Source: Flavobacterium ardleyense (GTDB lineage: Bacteria > Bacteroidota > Bacteroidia > Flavobacteriales > Flavobacteriaceae). From it: a stretch of 64,000 bases of DNA. The stretch's first letter is position 1. The number at the start of each line of letters is the position of its first letter. The notes under the pieces are model-generated. The model was not told the DNA's origin and searched no databases. It was given only the letters and a program-made list of their open reading frames with translations. A program made the position numbers and the translations under genes. This document shows, in pieces, positions 44,908 through 55,987 of the stretch. The DNA lies in assembly GCF_033547075.1 (NCBI RefSeq), contig NZ_CP137891.1, forward strand, positions 2,480,001 to 2,544,000, given 5' to 3'.

Positions 44908-47625
44908 TTGACACTCCAAAAACTACACCATACTTTTACAAAAATAGCATTTAAACCTTTGCACACAAACTTATTTAATATCGTTTTATTAGCATTTTTC
45001 CTAACAATAGGTTCTGCAAAAATGTACGCTCAAGAAACAAGAACGCAAAAGCTTGATGCTCCTGCAATACAAAAGACTGATAGTAAAGTTATTGAAGTAA
45101 AACTTGGTACTGTAACCGATTCTATCAAAAAAGATACACTAAAACCTGCCAAGACTTTCTTAGATGGAAAAATAAAGTATAAAGCAGAAGATTATACTAC
45201 AATTGATCAGAAAAAGAAGTTACTGACACTCTATAATAAGGCTGAGCTTTATTATAAAGACATCGAACTGACCGCCGGAAAAATCGTCATGAATTATGAG
45301 AAAGACGAAATCTATGCGGGAAGAATAAAAGATTCGACCGGAAAACTCACACAAAATCCCGTTTTTAAGCAAGGAGCAAATGTCGTAACTCCCGATTCAA
45401 TCCGATTTAACTTTAAAACAAAAAAGGCACTCGTCTATAATAGCCGAACAAATCAAGGCGACTTTAATATAAAAGCTGCAGTTACAAAAAAAGAAAGTGA
45501 CTCCGTTTACTATATGCAGAATGCGATTTTTACTACCGCAAAAGATATTGATAACCCAGAATATTATTTTCAAACTAGAAAAGTAAAATTAGTACCGGGC
45601 AAAAAAGTTGTAGTTGGTTTTACAAATATGGTCATTGCAGATGTCCCAACTCCACTTGCGCTGCCCTTTGCGTTTTTTCCAATGTCTGAGAAAAGTACTT
45701 CAGGAATTTTAATACCTTCCTACGGAGACTCGCAAGAACGTGGATTCTCTCTACAAAATTTAGGTTATTATTTTGCCTTAGGCGATCATTATGATTTGGC
45801 CGTTCTGGCAGATTATTATACCAATGGTAGTTATGGATTGCGCGCAGAAACAAATTATGCCAAGAGGTATGCCTTTAGCGGAATATTTAATGTGCGTTTT
45901 GAGAATTTGATTAGCAGTGAGCGTGGATTTCCAGATTATTCAAAAGGTACTATTTATAATGTGCAGTGGTCGCATATGAAAGATTTAAAATCCAATCCTA
46001 GTAGCCGCTTTATGGCATCGGTCAATTTGGGAAGTAGTAAATATTTTCAACAATCAATCAATCAAGCCAATGTTGGATCGCCGCTAAATAATACATTAAG
46101 TTCATCTGTTAATTATAGCAAAACTTTTAATACATTACCGCAGGTTAATATGTCTTTAACCGCGACCCATCAACAAAATACGCAGACTGAACAAATTGAC
46201 ATGACCTTGCCTACGTTTCAGTTAAGTGTCGACAGAATTTTCCCATTTGCTCCGAAGGACGGCATCAAAAAAGGGTTTTTTAAAAATATAAACTTACAAT
46301 ATAGCGCAAATGCTAGAAATAGTATATCTACAAATGACTCCTTGTTTTTTACCAAGCAGATGTTTAAAGATGCAAATGTTGGTATGCAGCATAATATTCC
46401 ATTAAGCACGAATTTTAAACTTCTAAAACATTTTAGTGCCACATCAACTTTTAATTATCAAGAAACCTGGACTTTAAATACTATAAATAAGATTTATGAT
46501 CCTTTTGAAAATAAGGTTGTCACTGAAAGAGTGAATGGTTTTGACGCCTTTAGAACCTATTCATTGTCCCAAACTTTAGCGACAGTTATTTATGGAACAT
46601 TTAATTTTAATGCTGATAGTAATATTCAAGCCATCAGGCATGTCATGAAACCGTCTCTTACTTATAGTTATGCTCCTAGTTATGACCAGTATTATGACGA
46701 ATATGACTATGATGGAACAGGTACTGATTTCAGAAAGTTTTCAAGATTTGAAGGAAGTACGTACGGGGCGCCTGGAAACAATATGTCAAGTCAAATTAGT
46801 TATAATTTAACTAATACTTTCGAGGCAAAAGTAAAAGATAAAGATCCGACAAAGACCACTCCTAGAAAGATTTCTTTACTAAATAGTCTCAGCTTTAGAG
46901 GTAGTTACAATGTTGCTGCCGATACACTTGCTTGGTCACCGCTGAGCGTTTCGGGCGGAACAACGCTGCTGAAAGACAAGATGCAGGTTAACTTTGGAGC
47001 AACTTTAGATCCATATGCTATTGATAATGGTGGCCGGAAGTTGAATACTTTTAATATTGATAATGGTGGAAGTTTATTCAGGATGACAAGCGCTAATTTT
47101 TCTATGGGCTATTCGTTGTCAAGTCGCGATGCTAGCAAAACTAAAAAAGATAATAACGATCAAGGCTTTAGAAATGGTGGACGACGAGATGATCTTTTTG
47201 GTACTAATGTAGATTTAAATGACACTCGAAAAAGTCAATTTGACGACGACGAAGATACCGAAGAAAAGATCACTAGTTTCTTTAATTCAGATCTGCCGTG
47301 GGATTTAACTTTTGCTTACTCACTTACTTACGGAAATAGAAGCCGCGAGAATAAAATTGTCAGCAATTCATTAATGGTTTCGGTTAATACTGATTTAACA
47401 CCAAAATGGAAAGTAGGAGTCTCAACTGGATATGATTTTGTACAAAAAGGTGTCACACTAACTCAATTTCGATTTGAACGTGATTTATTGAGTTGGCGTA
47501 TGGATTTTAATTGGTCGCCAATTGGGGAATACGCGTATTGGGGATTTTTTATCGGAATTAAATCGGGAGTTTTAAGTGACATCAAGTGGGAGAAAAGAAA
47601 TCAGCCTAACCGAATCTTACAATAG
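44908..47625 (+). CDS. lptD: LPS-assembly outer membrane protein LptD (OstA)
   Basis: A 905-residue outer-membrane protein. An N-terminal signal segment (through S-A-K-M-Y-A-Q) is followed by an OstA-like periplasmic domain (about 60-200; K-I-K-Y-K-A-E-D-Y, A-G-K-I-V-M-N-Y, D-E-I-Y-A-G-R) and a C-terminal LptD beta-barrel with many alternating strands. It inserts LPS into the outer leaflet with LptE. The only start candidate before the signal is TTG 44908, since TAA stands five codons upstream; a TTG at 44959 would drop the charged N-terminal part. No ATG occurs before the mature protein. Confidence 0.87.
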   Translation: MTLQKLHHTFTKIAFKPLHTNLFNIVLLAFFLTIGSAKMYAQETRTQKLDAPAIQKTDSKVIEVKLGTVTDSIKKDTLKPAKTFLDGKIKYKAEDYTTIDQKKKLLTLYNKAELYYKDIELTAGKIVMNYEKDEIYAGRIKDSTGKLTQNPVFKQGANVVTPDSIRFNFKTKKALVYNSRTNQGDFNIKAAVTKKESDSVYYMQNAIFTTAKDIDNPEYYFQTRKVKLVPGKKVVVGFTNMVIADVPTPLALPFAFFPMSEKSTSGILIPSYGDSQERGFSLQNLGYYFALGDHYDLAVLADYYTNGSYGLRAETNYAKRYAFSGIFNVRFENLISSERGFPDYSKGTIYNVQWSHMKDLKSNPSSRFMASVNLGSSKYFQQSINQANVGSPLNNTLSSSVNYSKTFNTLPQVNMSLTATHQQNTQTEQIDMTLPTFQLSVDRIFPFAPKDGIKKGFFKNINLQYSANARNSISTNDSLFFTKQMFKDANVGMQHNIPLSTNFKLLKHFSATSTFNYQETWTLNTINKIYDPFENKVVTERVNGFDAFRTYSLSQTLATVIYGTFNFNADSNIQAIRHVMKPSLTYSYAPSYDQYYDEYDYDGTGTDFRKFSRFEGSTYGAPGNNMSSQISYNLTNTFEAKVKDKDPTKTTPRKISLLNSLSFRGSYNVAADTLAWSPLSVSGGTTLLKDKMQVNFGATLDPYAIDNGGRKLNTFNIDNGGSLFRMTSANFSMGYSLSSRDASKTKKDNNDQGFRNGGRRDDLFGTNVDLNDTRKSQFDDDEDTEEKITSFFNSDLPWDLTFAYSLTYGNRSRENKIVSNSLMVSVNTDLTPKWKVGVSTGYDFVQKGVTLTQFRFERDLLSWRMDFNWSPIGEYAYWGFFIGIKSGVLSDIKWEKRNQPNRILQ

Positions 47626-47647
47626 TAATTGAATTAAATATATAAAT

Positions 47648-48028
47648 ATGAAAAAAATTATTCAAACCAACGATGCCCCTTCACCTATCGGACCTTATAA
47701 TCAGGCGGTTCAGGTTGGAAATATTGTTTATACTTCAGGACAAGTTGCTTTAAATCCTGCGACGGGAAATCTGGAAATGGAAAGTATTGAAACTGAAACA
47801 GAGCAGGTGATGCAAAATCTAAAAGCGGTGCTTACAGCGGCAAATACAAACTTTGAAAATGTGGTAAAAACTACTATTTTCATCACGGACATGGCAAACT
47901 TTTCAAAAATCAATGCAGTGTACGGAAAGTATTTTGATGAAGCAACGGCTCCTGCGCGCGAAACTGTACAAGTTGCGGGTTTGCCAAGAGGCGTAAATAT
48001 CGAAATTTCGATGATGGCAATTGTTTAA
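47648..48028 (+). CDS. RidA family enamine/imine deaminase
   Basis: A 126-residue trimeric-type protein of the RidA/YjgF/UK114 family. Start K-K-I-I-Q-T-N-D-A-P-S-P-I-G-P-Y-N-Q-A is the family signature, with V-Y-T-S-G-Q-V-A, and the catalytic Arg in P-A-R-E-T-V-Q-V-A-G-L-P. It hydrolyses reactive 2-aminoacrylate and similar imines. It starts 22 bp after lptD, so both probably share a transcript ending at the terminator at 48052. Confidence 0.93.
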   Translation: MKKIIQTNDAPSPIGPYNQAVQVGNIVYTSGQVALNPATGNLEMESIETETEQVMQNLKAVLTAANTNFENVVKTTIFITDMANFSKINAVYGKYFDEATAPARETVQVAGLPRGVNIEISMMAIV

Positions 48029-48051
48029 AAACTTCTATTCAAGATATATAG

Positions 48052-48086
48052 ATATGGGTATGCAATAGTATACCCATATTTTTTTT
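48052..48086 (+). terminator. terminator after ridA
   Basis: ATATGGGTAT, loop GCAATAGT, ATACCCATAT, then T residues. The 159 bp from here to 48245 hold no recognised feature. Confidence 0.88.
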
Positions 48087-48245
48087 GAAAATTTGATGCT
48101 GCTATCCACTTTATCATTGCCTTCTTAATAAAAAAAACTAGCTTTTACTAGGCAAGTTCGACTTGTATGAATGTAACTTCGTTAAACTTATGTCATTTGC
48201 GCTTTAGACTATCTACCTTGGGGATTTATAAACTAGCGCTTCATC

Positions 48246-49097
48246 CTATACATTTTCTATATGATGTCTGATTAAGCCATCTATTGGTCTGCGATATACT
48301 TCTCCTAATTCTAGATTGTGCCTATGCAAAACAAGTTCTAATTCATCTTTAAGATAGAACGCAATAGATCCTACGAAGTGCAGAGGTACTTCTCTAAAGT
48401 TGTCATATTGTTTGATGTAATTTTCCAAAAATGACTCGATGTTCTCGAGAATCATATTTTGCAAGTAAGGATGCTCTTTATTTTCTATCAGAAATTTGGC
48501 ATAAGTTGCCAGATATGCATTTGGATTGGCCTCTTTGTATAAGTTATGTTTGACTGAATCGGCATCGAGATCATATTCCTCAGCCAAAATTACGGCTAAG
48601 TTGGAAGGCATTTTATTAAAGTAATAGGAGCGAATTAATTGTCTACCAAAGAAGTTTCCGCTGCAATCGTCCATTGCGATATAGCCGAGAGATTGTACTT
48701 TTTGATGTACTTCTTGGCCGTCATAATAACTGCAATTGGAACCTGTGCCGAGAATGCTTACAATTGCTTTCTCATCCAATCCACAAGTGGCGTAGATTGC
48801 TGCATAGGTATCTTCGTGAACCGATACTACTGCATTGGCAAAATATTTTTCTAGAATTTGAGCTAAGAATTTCTTCATCCTATCAGTACCGCAGCCTGCG
48901 CCGTAGAAGAAAAGATGAGAAACTTTTTCTCTATTCTGCGAGATATCAAAACGTTCGTTGATTCGGCTTAGAATTGATTCTTGGTTTAAAATTTCGGGAT
49001 TTAATCCGAGGGTTTGAGTGGTGAAAATTACAGTTCCCGAATTGTCAATTGCAATCCAATCAGCTTTGGTTGATCCGCTGTCGACGATTAATTTCAT
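48246..49097 (-). CDS. BadF/BadG/BcrA/BcrD-type ATPase (N-acetylglucosamine kinase-like)
   Basis: A 283-residue sugar-kinase/ASKHA-fold protein. Phosphate-1 loop D-S-G-S-T-K-A-D-W at the N-terminus, phosphate-2 loop I-L-G-T-G-S-N-C-S-Y-Y, and adenosine loop near F-V-G-S-I-A-F. Such proteins in Bacteroidota are named N-acetylglucosamine kinase-like; substrate unproven. The open frame goes on upstream to 49235, but that extension runs through a dispersed hairpin element, so ATG 49097 (M-K-L-I-V-D-S-G-S) is used. GapA and PfkA are encoded just upstream, so a link to sugar catabolism is plausible. Confidence 0.82.
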   Translation of the reverse strand: MKLIVDSGSTKADWIAIDNSGTVIFTTQTLGLNPEILNQESILSRINERFDISQNREKVSHLFFYGAGCGTDRMKKFLAQILEKYFANAVVSVHEDTYAAIYATCGLDEKAIVSILGTGSNCSYYDGQEVHQKVQSLGYIAMDDCSGNFFGRQLIRSYYFNKMPSNLAVILAEEYDLDADSVKHNLYKEANPNAYLATYAKFLIENKEHPYLQNMILENIESFLENYIKQYDNFREVPLHFVGSIAFYLKDELELVLHRHNLELGEVYRRPIDGLIRHHIENV

Positions 49098-49141
49098 AAT
49101 AGTTTTTTGAAACAAAAATTGGTAATAAAAACGTGAATCCC

Positions 49142-49290
49142 TAGCCCCGATAGAAACGGAAATCCCGGCATTGCCATTTGCCTTCTTGTAGCAGTGGCGG
49201 TACAGAGCGACCAACGGAAGCTCCTGTCCCGCCATCTGCTACGGCAAATAGCAATGCCGGATTGTAGAGAATAGCGGGATAAAGCTCCTA
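49142..49290 (-). repeat. dispersed hairpin element, copy 3
   Basis: Long hairpin: CCGGCATTGCCATTTGCC (49165-49182) pairs with 49243-49260 at 17 of 18 positions, and the stem goes on inside with GTAGCAG / CTGCTAC. Outer flanks are AGCCCCGATAGAAACGG and, on the other side, GAATAGCGGGATAAAGCTCC. It begins 7 bp after the gapdh stop codon on the reverse strand. Confidence 0.8.
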
Positions 49291-49297
49291 AGAAAAT

Positions 49298-50320
<1,023 letters not shown>

Positions 50321-50334
50321 TTAAATATAATATT

Positions 50335-51321
50335 TTATGTGGACATAATATCTGAGACCCTCAATAATTCCATATCCACTTTTGTACTTCCTTTGATGGC
50401 TTTCTCTAAGGGCACTAATTCTATTTGATCATTGCGTAGGCCAACCATAAAGTTAGATTTGCCTTCCATTAGTGATTCTACAGCTTTTACTCCAAACCTG
50501 CTTGCCAAAACTCTATCAAAACAAGATGGTGCGCCACCTCTTTGCATATGCCCTAAAACGGAAACTCGGACGTCGTATTCGCTTAGGTTTTCTTCGACAT
50601 ACTCTTTAAGTTCGAACACGGTTTTTCCTATTTTGCCACCTTCGGATATTACGACAATGCTAGAAGATTTGCCCGATTCTTTACTGCGGCGAAGCGACTC
50701 TAAAAGTCTCTCTACCCCCAAATTTTCTTCGGGAATCAGTATCTCCTCTGCTCCTGCTCCAATTCCTGCATTTAAGGCGATGTGACCACAATCTCTGCCC
50801 ATCACTTCGACCAAGAAAAGGCGGTTATGAGAACTTGCGGTATCGCGAATTTTGTCAATAACTTCGACCACGGTGTTTAGTGCGGTGTCATATCCTAATG
50901 TGTGTGTAGTGCCAAAAATATCATTGTCAATCGTTCCAGGAATTGCAATAATTGGAATATTAGTTTCTTTGTGCAAAGTAGTTGCACCTTTAAAACTTCC
51001 ATCGCCTCCAATGACAACAAGTGCATCAATGTTGGCGTCCTTTAAATGTTGGTAAGCCTTTTCACGACCTTCTTTTTCCATAAATTCTTTACATCGCGCT
51101 GACTTGAGCATTGTGCCCCCTTTGTTGATGATGTTGTTTACAGATCGTGGTCCTAATTCTATAAAATCACCTTCTAAAAGTCCTTGAAAGCCTCTGTAAA
51201 TTCCTTGACATTGTAGTCCATGATAAGCACAAGTTCGCACTACTGCACGAATTGCAGCATTCATTCCAGGTGAGTCACCGCCTGAGGTTAGAACGCCAAT
51301 TTTTTTAATTTTCTTATCCAT
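50335..51321 (-). CDS. pfkA: 6-phosphofructokinase (ATP-dependent, PfkA)
   Basis: A 328-residue enzyme. ATP-binding G-V-L-T-S-G-G-D-S-P-G-M-N-A, catalytic P-G-T-I-D-N-D, and M-G-R-D-C-G-H-I-A. Signature G-H-M-Q-R-G-G-A-P lies near the C-terminus. Phosphorylates fructose-6-phosphate. First gene of the pfkA-gapA operon; a TAAATTTA sequence on the reverse strand in front of it approaches but does not match TAnnTTTG. Confidence 0.97.
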   Translation of the reverse strand: MDKKIKKIGVLTSGGDSPGMNAAIRAVVRTCAYHGLQCQGIYRGFQGLLEGDFIELGPRSVNNIINKGGTMLKSARCKEFMEKEGREKAYQHLKDANIDALVVIGGDGSFKGATTLHKETNIPIIAIPGTIDNDIFGTTHTLGYDTALNTVVEVIDKIRDTASSHNRLFLVEVMGRDCGHIALNAGIGAGAEEILIPEENLGVERLLESLRRSKESGKSSSIVVISEGGKIGKTVFELKEYVEENLSEYDVRVSVLGHMQRGGAPSCFDRVLASRFGVKAVESLMEGKSNFMVGLRNDQIELVPLEKAIKGSTKVDMELLRVSDIMST

Positions 51322-51435
51322 CTAATTTTTTGAATATAGTGTAAATTTACTAAACATCTTAATGCTACAGTAAAGTGCTAATGTAATATTACTACTAAAA
51401 AGTTTAATAATTCTAAAATTACCGAAGCAATTATC

Positions 51436-54400
51436 TTATTCTTCGGGCGGGCGCGATTCGTGGTTGGGTTTTACTGTATCTGCTTTTTTCTTTTTCTTCT
51501 TATCAGTACTAAAGTTGATGTAATCTGGATTGATTTCTGAATCCTGTATATCATCTACGGTAGTTGGAGCTTGTTCGAGCTTGATATTTTTGAAAATTTT
51601 ATTTACCAGTTGTTTAAAAGTATTAAAATCAACTTCGTATGTGATACCAATTCCCTGCGTATAAGCAATTCCTTCTCCTATATAGCTAATGTCATTTTCT
51701 CTGTTAAATACCCGCAGATTCATTGATCCATCTGCATTTACTCTATACAAAATTTCCACATCGCCTACTATGGCAGTTTCGTTAATTCCGCCTACGGGAA
51801 CCCCTACTTTTCCGTTGATACTAATCCTATCATTTAAATGGGTAGAGACAGCAAAACCAAAGCGACCATCCGTTTCTATTCCCGGTCGTTTGTCGGCGGA
51901 GACATAATCAATGCCCACTACGAATTTTCCTTCTTCGTCTTGAAAAATATCATTGAATAATCCACTCGCACGCTCAAAGAAGTTACCAGCAAAATCTGAC
52001 TGACTTACGCCTTCTGGACTCAAAAAACCACCGCTCGAAAGCAGGTATAAAGCTTGAGTTTGTCGCGTATCTCTATCGTTTAATTTATATTCTATTTCTG
52101 ATTTTAGAACCGAACTTACAGTTGGAAACTCAATTTGGAAATCGGGCTCGGGATTGCTTAAGCTACCTCGAATGCCCACCAACACTTCCACTGGAATTTT
52201 TTTGTTGAAGGAGGCATTTTCTAATAAAACAGCTGGATTTGCGGTGGTCTTGTATACAGCCTCAAGGTTTAGTACCGCCCGCATCGGATCGCCTTCCCAA
52301 ACAATCGAACCGCCTTTTTTAACATTAAACTTCTTGTCAATTAGTCCACCGTATTTAAAATTGTACACACCTTCATACGCTTGGAAATCTCCCCACATAT
52401 TAAATTTCCCTAAAGTATTAATCTTAAATAATAGTGAGCCAAACCCTTTTCCACGGATTCCGTGTCCTGTGTTTTTATCCAAAATCACTTCAACTTCTGC
52501 ATCTGGCGTTATATCAAAATCAAATTCTAATTCAAGTCCATTGTAGTCTCTGTTGGTTACGACAATACCGTGATCGTTATTGTATTTTTCTTGTGGAGAC
52601 AGGAAATGAATATAACTATTTGACCCTACTGCTTCTGAATTATTTATAGGAATTTTGAAATTTGTACCTTTTTCAGATTTAGCATTTACTTTAATAAATA
52701 ATGCGTTAGTAGGACCCGAAATGGTTGCCACTCCATCAATAAATGCTGTTCCGTAATACGCTGCATCATCACTATCACCGGTATCTAATGCTAATAATCT
52801 ACTAGATTTAATTTCTAAATCTAATTTCCAATCGTCAAATTTATTATGTCTTACTCTACCATTTAAGAACCCTACGGTATTGTATTTTGTATCTTTTATA
52901 ATAGAATTTCGAATAATAAACGAAGATTCAGTAACATCAACGATTGACTTTTTGTCGAGTTCATAATTTACATTCAAATATGGAATTGTTAAACCTGCAT
53001 CATCTAGAAATAATCGACCATTTATTTCGGGATCGTCAAGATTACCTTCTATTCTAGCAGTACCCGAGACTAAACCTCTAATATCTGTAATGACCTCGCC
53101 TCCTAGCGAACTCAATATTCCTAAATTAAATTCGGCAAAACGCAAATCTATATCCGCTGAAGTTTTTGAATCTTTTACCTCAAAACTTCCATCAGCCTTA
53201 AATGACTGCACAAAATCATTATCAATCGTAGATTTTACATAAAACTTTTGGAAGGTTTTATCGCCGCTAACATCGAGAAGCATTCTTCCTAAAGCAATAT
53301 CGTTTATTTTTAGACTGTCAATACTTAACGACGAGGTGGGCTTGAAAACGTCCTTATTTTGGATAAAGTTAATTTCACCATTTAGACTACCTTCAACTTT
53401 TAGGTTACTCAATTCGGGCGTTATCCTATACAAATCTATATCTTGGAAGGTCAGATTTAGATCTTTCTTAGTTGTCCCCGACAGGGTTCCATCTAAAACC
53501 ACCTGCTGATTTTCGTGCGACAAAACAATATTATCCAAAGCAAAATCCTTTAAAGCTTTATCAAAAACTATCTTGTTGTGTTCATTGTCATTTTCGTTGA
53601 GATACCACAAATAATCCTTGAATTTCATTTCACTTTTTGCGAAACCAATTATACTGTTTTTAGCTTTATCAATTGTATGATATAAATTCAGATTATAATA
53701 ATCTTGTTCTTGATCTCCTCCTTTAAATTCTGTTCGTACAAATAGCGTGTCTCTAGCGGTGACATTTAGCAACTGAAAATCAGCTATCTTATAACGAGAT
53801 GTTTTTATACTATCAATTGCGATATAGGCATTATAAAGTGGATTTTTGTTATCAATCTTTAAGGAGACCTGATCAATTATATTATCAAAAAGATCAATCT
53901 TTGGTGAATTAAAATTTAATTTAAAATCATCGTTGTCAGAATTTATACTTCCATCCACAGTTGTATTGGTAGAGAGTGAGATTCCGGGATTAAAAAGTTC
54001 AATAATTTTATTATAAATAGTAAAATTGAAATTTAGAAACTGCCCTTTTTTAACTTTATTAGGAACGTAGTTGGCATACAAACTTCCTAATGAATTTTCG
54101 ACCATTTTGCGGAGTTGACCAAATTCATATTTTCCAACCATTTTCCCCGAAATTATATCTGGGGAGTTTATTGTAATAGTTCGCACTTTATTTGCTTCGA
54201 AAAAAGATTCGATAACAAAATCATTGAATAGAAAAGTGTCATAGTTATTTTGATAAGAGGCTTCAGAAATATTGATTGTACCCTGCATATCGTCAATTGT
54301 GTTACCAATGACATTCATATTAACATCACCTTTAATAATTGCAATTGAATCACCCTTCACAAAATTCAATTTGGTAAGATTGGCATAATCGATTTTAGTG

Positions 54401-55962
54401 TGAAAATCAAACATCATATCCCTTCGACCGAGATTTACAGCACCATCAAAGTCCATAAACAAGTTAGGATCATTTATAAAAAACTCTCCGGTAAAAACAG
54501 GCTTCTTATAATTTCCGTTGACGATAATATTTTTATAATTATAATCATTGTAGCGCAGGCTATAAATATCTCCAGTGAATTTAGTGTCAAGATATTGCTC
54601 AGTAAATCCTTTCCCATCTACATCTACATTAAGTGTAACTCTGCCAATATCTGTCCTGTCAAGAACTTTTCCAAGATCGACATTTTCTAAAATTATATTG
54701 CCTGAATAGGATGCATTATCAATATTGTTGATGTTATTCATTTTGAGATTAGACTGCACATTTCCTAGAGCAGTGCTCATATAAATATCCGCATTAATAT
54801 AAGTCGTAGTTATTTCGGCATCACCCCGAACATTAAAACGTCCAATTTTAGCAAGAGTTGATGGCAATTTCTTACCAAGAATGTTAGGAAGTAGATCAGT
54901 TAAATTTTTATAATCTGAAATAACTCTATCAAATGAACCTTTCATATAAAAGTCTTGCCCAGTCTGTCCAAATAGATTTTTGAAGTTTACATCTCCTACA
55001 ATTTCCGAAACGGCACCTTCTCGCAGTTGCAGGTTCTTGACGCTAAAGTCATTTAAAGTTCCCTTTATATCCGCTACAATATCAAATTTTCTATCTGCTC
55101 CAAGTTCTTTGTAAAAATATGCGATATCATTGGTGGCTATTGAAGCGTTGTTTATTGCGATGTCAAATTTAACTTTGTTATTAAAATCGGCAAAATCCGT
55201 ACGAATATAGCGTAAGGCGACATCCCCATCAAAGTTGGAATCTTCGGTAAAGAATTTTAGTTTGTTGAGTAAGATATTTGATTTAGTGTAGGTGAAATCT
55301 GTAGTGAAATCGCTCACATACAACCCTCTAAAATCCCGAAATCCCATTCTATTAATAAACATCGTGACATCAGGACCGTGAACTTTTAGCCTATTCATTG
55401 TCGCGTCAATTCTAGTAAAATCAACACTTTTGGGCACTTCGAGGTTGTTATCTATCAGTACGAAGCGACTGTTAGTAAGATAAACATTTTTTGCGGTAAG
55501 CAGAAACTTTTTTGATGGATCGCCTGTAGGCTCGGTATCAAATGCAGCGATAAAGAGATCTAGATTCGAGTCTTTTTCGTCTTTATAGATTTTCATATTT
55601 AGAAGTAATCCATCTGCTCGAATATCTCCAAAAAATAAATCACCATTATAAAGTTTTTTAAAACTTAAAATATTGGTCTGAATTTTCTTAGCATAAATCA
55701 AAGTATCTTGGTGATGATCTCGAATAAATACTTGCTGTAATTTTACGGTACCAAAAATCGTTACCTTTATTCGCTCAACATTAATATCTGTTTTAAAGTC
55801 CTGATTAAGCTTTTCAGTTAGATATTGCGCTAGTTTTGTTTGCACTGCGGGTAGTGAAATCGCGATAGCGAGTACCAATAAAAGTAGAATAAGTCCGAGT
55901 AGTGAACGTAATACTATTTTTTTAAATTTTTTGATACTTATTAATGTTTTAAATTTGTCCAA
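51436..55962 (-). CDS. tamB: TamB-domain translocation/assembly protein, start codon uncertain
   Basis: About 1508 residues. One N-terminal signal anchor (L-L-G-L-I-L-L-L-L-V-L-A-I-A), a very long repetitive beta-strand region that should form the hydrophobic groove bridging the envelope, and a C-terminal TamB/DUF490 domain (last 450 residues, including G-G-S-I-V-W-E-G-D-P and a Lys-rich end). TamB proteins move lipids to the outer membrane and help barrel assembly. No ATG is in frame between 56040, inside the opposite gene, and the membrane anchor. TTG 55962 is taken here; an ATA at 55941 (then S-I-K-K-F-K-K) fits the usual short N-terminus and the promoter position better. Confidence 0.85.
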   Translation of the reverse strand: MDKFKTLISIKKFKKIVLRSLLGLILLLLVLAIAISLPAVQTKLAQYLTEKLNQDFKTDINVERIKVTIFGTVKLQQVFIRDHHQDTLIYAKKIQTNILSFKKLYNGDLFFGDIRADGLLLNMKIYKDEKDSNLDLFIAAFDTEPTGDPSKKFLLTAKNVYLTNSRFVLIDNNLEVPKSVDFTRIDATMNRLKVHGPDVTMFINRMGFRDFRGLYVSDFTTDFTYTKSNILLNKLKFFTEDSNFDGDVALRYIRTDFADFNNKVKFDIAINNASIATNDIAYFYKELGADRKFDIVADIKGTLNDFSVKNLQLREGAVSEIVGDVNFKNLFGQTGQDFYMKGSFDRVISDYKNLTDLLPNILGKKLPSTLAKIGRFNVRGDAEITTTYINADIYMSTALGNVQSNLKMNNINNIDNASYSGNIILENVDLGKVLDRTDIGRVTLNVDVDGKGFTEQYLDTKFTGDIYSLRYNDYNYKNIIVNGNYKKPVFTGEFFINDPNLFMDFDGAVNLGRRDMMFDFHTKIDYANLTKLNFVKGDSIAIIKGDVNMNVIGNTIDDMQGTINISEASYQNNYDTFLFNDFVIESFFEANKVRTITINSPDIISGKMVGKYEFGQLRKMVENSLGSLYANYVPNKVKKGQFLNFNFTIYNKIIELFNPGISLSTNTTVDGSINSDNDDFKLNFNSPKIDLFDNIIDQVSLKIDNKNPLYNAYIAIDSIKTSRYKIADFQLLNVTARDTLFVRTEFKGGDQEQDYYNLNLYHTIDKAKNSIIGFAKSEMKFKDYLWYLNENDNEHNKIVFDKALKDFALDNIVLSHENQQVVLDGTLSGTTKKDLNLTFQDIDLYRITPELSNLKVEGSLNGEINFIQNKDVFKPTSSLSIDSLKINDIALGRMLLDVSGDKTFQKFYVKSTIDNDFVQSFKADGSFEVKDSKTSADIDLRFAEFNLGILSSLGGEVITDIRGLVSGTARIEGNLDDPEINGRLFLDDAGLTIPYLNVNYELDKKSIVDVTESSFIIRNSIIKDTKYNTVGFLNGRVRHNKFDDWKLDLEIKSSRLLALDTGDSDDAAYYGTAFIDGVATISGPTNALFIKVNAKSEKGTNFKIPINNSEAVGSNSYIHFLSPQEKYNNDHGIVVTNRDYNGLELEFDFDITPDAEVEVILDKNTGHGIRGKGFGSLLFKINTLGKFNMWGDFQAYEGVYNFKYGGLIDKKFNVKKGGSIVWEGDPMRAVLNLEAVYKTTANPAVLLENASFNKKIPVEVLVGIRGSLSNPEPDFQIEFPTVSSVLKSEIEYKLNDRDTRQTQALYLLSSGGFLSPEGVSQSDFAGNFFERASGLFNDIFQDEEGKFVVGIDYVSADKRPGIETDGRFGFAVSTHLNDRISINGKVGVPVGGINETAIVGDVEILYRVNADGSMNLRVFNRENDISYIGEGIAYTQGIGITYEVDFNTFKQLVNKIFKNIKLEQAPTTVDDIQDSEINPDYINFSTDKKKKKKADTVKPNHESRPPEE

Positions 55963-55967
55963 ATATA
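55950..55967. promoter_or_regulatory. face-to-face promoter boxes of tsaD (plus) and tamB (minus)
   Basis: TAAATTTG on plus at 55950-55957, two bases (TC), then TATATTTG on minus at 55967-55960. Both are exact TAnnTTTG matches and together form an imperfect inverted repeat (7 of 8 positions). The spacing of exactly two bases is the same as in the amidase/lptD region. Confidence 0.6.
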
Positions 55968-55987
55968 ATTCAAAAAACCAAGCATTT

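Noticed and set aside
49098..49235. N-terminal extension of the BadF-type kinase
   Set aside because: The added 46 residues are translated hairpin element; the family start is at 49097.
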